Source: a bacterium
GTDB lineage: Bacteria > SZUA-79 > Acidulodesulfobacterales > Acidulodesulfobacteraceae
Assembly (NCBI GenBank): GCA_021788495.1
Contig: JAJYKQ010000003.1
Span: 1 to 38,473, forward strand
Length of the DNA stretch: 38,473 nt
Direction: 5' to 3'
Of this stretch, positions 34,892 to 38,473 are shown one piece after another. Each line of letters opens with the position of its first letter. The stretch's first letter is position 1. Under the pieces are notes generated by a model. That model made no database searches, had not been told where the DNA came from, and worked only from the letters and a program-made list of their open reading frames with translations. The position numbers and the translations under genes were made by a program.

Positions 34892-35832
34892 AGGCAGTGT
34901 CTTTTTTTATAACTTCTTTTTAAAATTAAACCCGCAAGTTCTATGTCTTTTTTAATTCTCTCTTCAAGTTCGTTTATATTGTCAAACTTTATCTCTTCCC
35001 TTAATCTTTCAAGGAAGAAAACTTCTATTTCTTTGTCGTATAAACTCTCGTCGAAATCAAATATATAGGTCTCTATTCTTCTTTCGATATCGTCAAAAGT
35101 AGGATTTGAACCGACGTTGGTAATTGAATCGTAAAGTTTTCCGTTTATCCCTACGTTTGTAACATAAACTCCGTCTTTAGGAAATAATTCTTCCTCCGGA
35201 ATAATATTTGCGGTAGGATACCCAAGCTGCCTTCCTCGTCCGCAGCCCTTAACTACTCTGCCGTGAACGGAATAATCCCTTCCCAGAAATCTTTTTACTG
35301 CGCAAACCTTGCCCGTCACGACCAATCTTCTGATAAGGGTGCTTGAAACTATTTGATTATCGATTATAACAGGTTCGACTACCTCAAGTTTAAAACCGAG
35401 TTTATTTGACAAATTCTCTAATAAAGCAATATTTCCGGATTTATTAATGCCGAATCCAAAATCGTGTCCCACTATTATTTTTACCGGATTTAATTTTTTT
35501 ACTATAACGTTTTTAATAAAATCATCAGGCCGCATAGCGGCGAATTCTGGAGTAAACGTAATATATACCAAGTAGTCCATACCTATTTCTTCTATTAATT
35601 CTGTTTTTTTTTCAAAAGTAGTTATAAGTTTAATTTTAGCCTCGGGATTTATTATTCTGGAAGGATGCGGATGAAATGTAAGAACTACGGAAACCGAGTT
35701 CAGCTCTGCCGCCGAATCTTTAGCCATTTCCATTAATCTTCTGTGTCCTAAATGAATGCCGTCGAAACTTCCTATAGTAACTACCGAATTTTTAAAATCT
35801 AATTCAGCGCTGTTTATTTCTAAAACTTGCAA
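34888..35832 (-). CDS. ribF: Bifunctional riboflavin kinase / FAD synthetase, TTG start
   Basis: 314 residues from the TTG at 35832. RibF makes FMN then FAD from riboflavin. The N-terminal adenylyltransferase has TIGSFDGIHLGHRRLM (the FDGxHxGH motif), VLTFHPHPSRI, VGHDFGFGINKSGN and STLIRRL. The C-terminal flavokinase has GRVVKGCGRGRQLGYPTANI and ends with VFFLERLREEIKFD. An ATG lies six codons upstream at 35850, but the strong ribosome binding site GGAGGTG lies between it and the TTG, nine bases before the latter. That decides the start. It follows the ABC1/UbiB gene by 45 bases on the same strand. Confidence 0.95.
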   Translation of the reverse strand: MQVLEINSAELDFKNSVVTIGSFDGIHLGHRRLMEMAKDSAAELNSVSVVLTFHPHPSRIINPEAKIKLITTFEKKTELIEEIGMDYLVYITFTPEFAAMRPDDFIKNVIVKKLNPVKIIVGHDFGFGINKSGNIALLENLSNKLGFKLEVVEPVIIDNQIVSSTLIRRLVVTGKVCAVKRFLGRDYSVHGRVVKGCGRGRQLGYPTANIIPEEELFPKDGVYVTNVGINGKLYDSITNVGSNPTFDDIERRIETYIFDFDESLYDKEIEVFFLERLREEIKFDNINELEERIKKDIELAGLILKRSYKKRHCL

Positions 35833-35877
35833 TATTTTGCACCTCCGCATACTTTTATAATATTTATAACGGTTAAA

Positions 35878-37560
35878 TTATTTAAGCAATAAAATTAATA
35901 TATACATTAAACCCATTACCCATCCGGCTATGCCCATAATCAAAATATAAAAATGCAAATAAACGCTTCCTATGAAAACCAAAATGCCGGATGAAATTAT
36001 CAAAGACGCTATCAAAAGTCCGTTCGTCATTCTCTTACTGGATTTCTCCATTTCTCCTATAAGACCGTCTAAACCTTTATGGATAAAATCTATGGAAAAA
36101 TTATCCTCCGACATTTTTTTAAGTATTTTATCGGCTCTTTTAGGAAATCCGCTAAATAAATCTTTATAATTTTTAAATTTATCTACGAAAGATTCTTTAA
36201 TATCTTTTACTTTTTCTTTTTTATCGATTAAAACGTCAAAATCAAAGAATTTTAAACCTGAATCGACGAAAGAAAAATCGGGGTCAAGCGTTTTAGCTAT
36301 AGATTCTATTGGCAGTAAAGCCTTGAACAACAAAGAAAGTTCCGACGGTATCGTTAATTTATTTTTTTGTCCTATTCTTAAAGTTTCCAATAGAATTTCG
36401 GAACTGTAAATATCCTTAAAAGGTTTATTATAAAAACTTTCTATGAATTCCATGAGTTCAAATTTAAAAATCTGTTCTTCTTTATCGGTTAAATCTCCCA
36501 TGCATATTTCTATAAACAAAGAAGCAGCTTCTTCATAATGTGCGTTAAAAAATTCTATAAAATATTTCAATATTTTTTTTCGCAAATCTTTCGTCAGTAT
36601 TCCAACCGAACCGAAATCTATTATACCTATTTTTTCCCGATCTATTACAAAAACGTTCCCCGGATGCGGATCGGCGTTAAAATAACCTATTATAAATATC
36701 TGTTTAAAGAAGTGATTTAAAAATATTTTAAGAATAACTTTATTGTCGTAACCTTTTTTAGAAAGTTCGTCTATATCGCTGACTTTTACGCCGTCTATAA
36801 AATCTTCGACCAATATAGATTTAGCTGAATACTGCCAGTAAATTTTTGGAATTTCAACGGTGTCTTTGTCTAAATTGGATTTTCTTATTTTTTCGGTGTA
36901 TCCGGCTTCAGCCATGAAATCCAGTTCAGACATAATGCTTTTGCTGAATTCTTTAAATAAATCTTCTACGTTGTCTATATATAAAAGTTCTTTTACGGCT
37001 TCCTTAATTATACCGACTATAAAATATAAAACGTCTATATCGTTTTTTATAGATTTATCTACGTTTCTTTTTTTTATTTTTACCGCAACCTTAGTACCGT
37101 CTTTCAAAACGGCTTTATGCACCTGTGCTATTGAAGCCGATGCGACCGGAATTTCGTCGAATGATTCAAAAACGTCTTCTATATTTTTGCCTGTTTCGTT
37201 TTTAAATATTTCGTCTATTTCTTTTATGTTATTAAAATCCGCACGGGTCGCATCCTGAAGTTTTCTAAGCTCCTCGATATATTTTAACGGCAGGGTGCGT
37301 ATTTCCTGAGAAAATACCTGTCCGAGCTTAATAAAAGTAGGTCCAAGCTCTTCTATGGCATATCTCAGCCTTATTTCAGGCGGAACGTTAAGGTAGTCGT
37401 CGACGGGGTAAGCCGCCTTTAGATATTTTTTAAATATAAAAAATTTAGACAGGCCTATATTAGTTATAATCTGATAAAAACCGTGTTTTGCAAATATAGA
37501 AATAACCTGTCTTATCCGCCTGATTGCTCTTATCAGTTTTACAAAATCGCTTATTTTCAT
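35878..37560 (-). CDS. ABC1/AarF/UbiB-family atypical kinase-like protein
   Basis: 560 residues. UbiB-family proteins support ubiquinone synthesis or lipid handling as atypical ATPases at the membrane. The family signatures are present: the KxGQ motif as FIKLGQVFSQEIRTLP (about 76-91), the alanine-rich loop VASASIAQVHKA, the lysine in VAVKIKK, NADPHPGNVFVID as catalytic loop and GIIDFGSVG as DFG motif. Two hydrophobic helices close the protein (about 510-556), as in UbiB. A quinone-related role is likely, but no other quinone gene is in view. No good ribosome binding site precedes the ATG at 37560. A long inverted repeat lies just upstream. Confidence 0.93.
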   Translation of the reverse strand: MKISDFVKLIRAIRRIRQVISIFAKHGFYQIITNIGLSKFFIFKKYLKAAYPVDDYLNVPPEIRLRYAIEELGPTFIKLGQVFSQEIRTLPLKYIEELRKLQDATRADFNNIKEIDEIFKNETGKNIEDVFESFDEIPVASASIAQVHKAVLKDGTKVAVKIKKRNVDKSIKNDIDVLYFIVGIIKEAVKELLYIDNVEDLFKEFSKSIMSELDFMAEAGYTEKIRKSNLDKDTVEIPKIYWQYSAKSILVEDFIDGVKVSDIDELSKKGYDNKVILKIFLNHFFKQIFIIGYFNADPHPGNVFVIDREKIGIIDFGSVGILTKDLRKKILKYFIEFFNAHYEEAASLFIEICMGDLTDKEEQIFKFELMEFIESFYNKPFKDIYSSEILLETLRIGQKNKLTIPSELSLLFKALLPIESIAKTLDPDFSFVDSGLKFFDFDVLIDKKEKVKDIKESFVDKFKNYKDLFSGFPKRADKILKKMSEDNFSIDFIHKGLDGLIGEMEKSSKRMTNGLLIASLIISSGILVFIGSVYLHFYILIMGIAGWVMGLMYILILLLK

Positions 37561-37605
37561 GGTAATAAATTATTTATTTAGTTATATTTAAGAAAAAAGC
37601 GTCAT

Positions 37606-37694
37606 GAAAAAGGTGTCAGATTAATTTTACGCAACATCTTTTATCGTTAATTGTTCTTTTTCTTATGCGTAAAATAAAATCTGGCACCTTTTTC
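37606..37694. repeat. Long imperfect inverted repeat, MITE- or REP-like (GGTGTCAGATT ends)
   Basis: Arm one (37606-37633) starts GAAAAAGGTGTCAGATT and ends TTTTACGCA. Arm two (37666-37694) is its reverse complement with two substitutions and one extra base. The loop is 32 bases. No target duplication is evident. It lies between the RNase R stop and the UbiB start and may also act as a bidirectional terminator because the stem ends in A/T runs. Confidence 0.75.
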
Positions 37695-37769
37695 TTACAA
37701 ATTTTTCCAGTAATAATAACATATTCTATCTATATTATATAATATTTATATTATATTATTATATATTTT

Positions 37770-38473
37770 TCATTTTTGAAATTTAACGAATCTAAGGTCT
37801 ATTTCTCTTTTAAGAAGGTCTATGGAGTAAACGCTAACCAAAACTCCGTCCCCAGTCTTAAATATTTTTCTTGTATGCCTTCCCTTAAGAATTTTAGAGT
37901 AATCGCTGTATTCATAATAATCGTCCGCTATCGTTGAAACATGCACGAATCCCTGTATAAAAAATCCTTTAATATCGACGAAAAAACCAAAATTCACGAC
38001 GTTGGTAATAAAACCTTCATAAAGAGACTGTTCGTGTTTCTTTAAAAACTGCATCTTTTTAAAGTCTAAATATTCCCTTTCTGCGTCTGAGGAGAGCTTT
38101 TCCCTTCTGGAAATTGCGTTTGAAACCGATTTTAAATATTCAGGATTTAACCATTCCGGAATTTTATTTTCGTTTCTTTCATTGCTAATTATAAACGCAA
38201 GTATTCTATGTATTATAAGGTCGGCATATCTTCTTATCGGCGAAGTAAAATGCGTGTAAGACGACAAAGCAAGACCGAAATGGCGTATATTTACCTGCGA
38301 ATAAACCGCTATTTTCATAGACCTCAAAAATGCCTGTTCAAGAAAAGCCGAAAGCGGCGTTCCTTTTATTTTATCGAGCATTTTTTGGTAATCGGAAGGA
38401 TTTTCCATTGAAACGTTTGGAACGGAAATTTTAAAATATTTTAACATTTTAAAAAAATCTTTTACCTTGTCTT
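37770..38473 (-). CDS. rnr: Ribonuclease R, C-terminal part (gene continues past window end)
   Basis: The frame is open from the stop at 37770 to the window edge; bases 38448-38473 continue in frame (DKVKDFFK before MLKYF), so the ATG at 38447 is internal and not the start. RNase R degrades structured RNA 3'-to-5'. The end of the RNB catalytic domain shows FGLALSSYTHFTSPIRRYAD followed by LIIHR, a hallmark of the RNase II/R family. A C-terminal S1 domain follows (GFITNVVNFGFFVDIKGFFI, then QGFVHVSTI). It ends with only a short tail, without the long basic extension seen in enterobacterial RNase R. It could also be annotated RNase II, but the S1 sequence favours RNase R. Confidence 0.93.
   Translation of the reverse strand, partial: DKVKDFFKMLKYFKISVPNVSMENPSDYQKMLDKIKGTPLSAFLEQAFLRSMKIAVYSQVNIRHFGLALSSYTHFTSPIRRYADLIIHRILAFIISNERNENKIPEWLNPEYLKSVSNAISRREKLSSDAEREYLDFKKMQFLKKHEQSLYEGFITNVVNFGFFVDIKGFFIQGFVHVSTIADDYYEYSDYSKILKGRHTRKIFKTGDGVLVSVYSIDLLKREIDLRFVKFQK

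Noticed and set aside
1..38473. CRISPR array, tRNA or rRNA genes, prophage or defence island
   Set aside because: No regularly spaced direct repeats, no cloverleaf or rRNA sequence recognised, and no integrase, capsid, Cas or restriction genes among the ORFs.

Overview
The window is a dense, AT-rich stretch of bacterial chromosome carrying mostly housekeeping genes. No gap between genes exceeds 300 bases. I see no rRNA, tRNA, CRISPR array, transposase gene or phage gene. Several clusters have a deltaproteobacterial look: rimP-nusA-infB-rbfA-nrnA-truB-rpsO-pnp-M16 peptidase, aroE-pilB-pilT-pilC-pilS-pilR, and xseB-ispA-dxs-tlyA. A diderm with type IV pili and a beta-barrel outer-membrane protein fits. 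A lineage of Desulfobacterota or a related candidate group is my inference from gene order, not a demonstrated assignment.

Layout. 1-949 (-) is a truncated outer-membrane beta-barrel protein with its own promoter. 1239-4811 (-) holds a TetR regulator, a 14-helix DHA2-type drug exporter and xseA. 4912-5472 (-) is a multi-helix membrane protein, probably DUF2301, bracketed by two palindromic repeats. 5524-15772 (-) is a long translation/RNA-metabolism operon reading rimP, nusA, infB, rbfA, nrnA, truB, rpsO, pnp and an M16 peptidase. Its promoter overlaps the truA stop codon, and an intrinsic-terminator hairpin lies between that promoter and the rimP start. 15880-26687 (-) reads a small membrane protein, a DUF4388 protein, aroE, pilB, pilT, pilC, the PilS/PilR-like two-component pair and truA. 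26869-32385 (+) is xseB, ispA, dxs, tlyA and a TPR protein. 32382-35832 (-) is ribF followed by a second sigma-54-type two-component pair. 35878-38473 (-) is an ABC1/UbiB-family protein and the C-terminal part of RNase R.

How the genes work together. One block is transcription-translation coupling and RNA turnover (RimP, NusA, IF-2, RbfA, S15, PNPase, NrnA, TruA, TruB, RNase R). One is type IV pilus assembly and retraction under a PilSR-like system, with no pilin gene in view. One is isoprenoid precursor synthesis (Dxs, IspA). The two exonuclease VII subunits lie about 24 kb apart on opposite strands.

No clearly new multi-gene system is visible. The most interesting signals are non-coding. 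First, there is a family of short palindromes (core CGGAATTAAATTCCG or GGACAGAATTAAATTCTGTCC). Four of the five copies share a one-sided tail (ATCACAAA or ATAACAAA) and point the same way, towards a downstream start codon. Second, three well-formed promoters (tetR, xseB, the second histidine kinase) place the -10 box 6 to 9 bases before the ATG, which implies leaderless mRNAs. Third, a terminator hairpin sits in the rimP-nusA leader.
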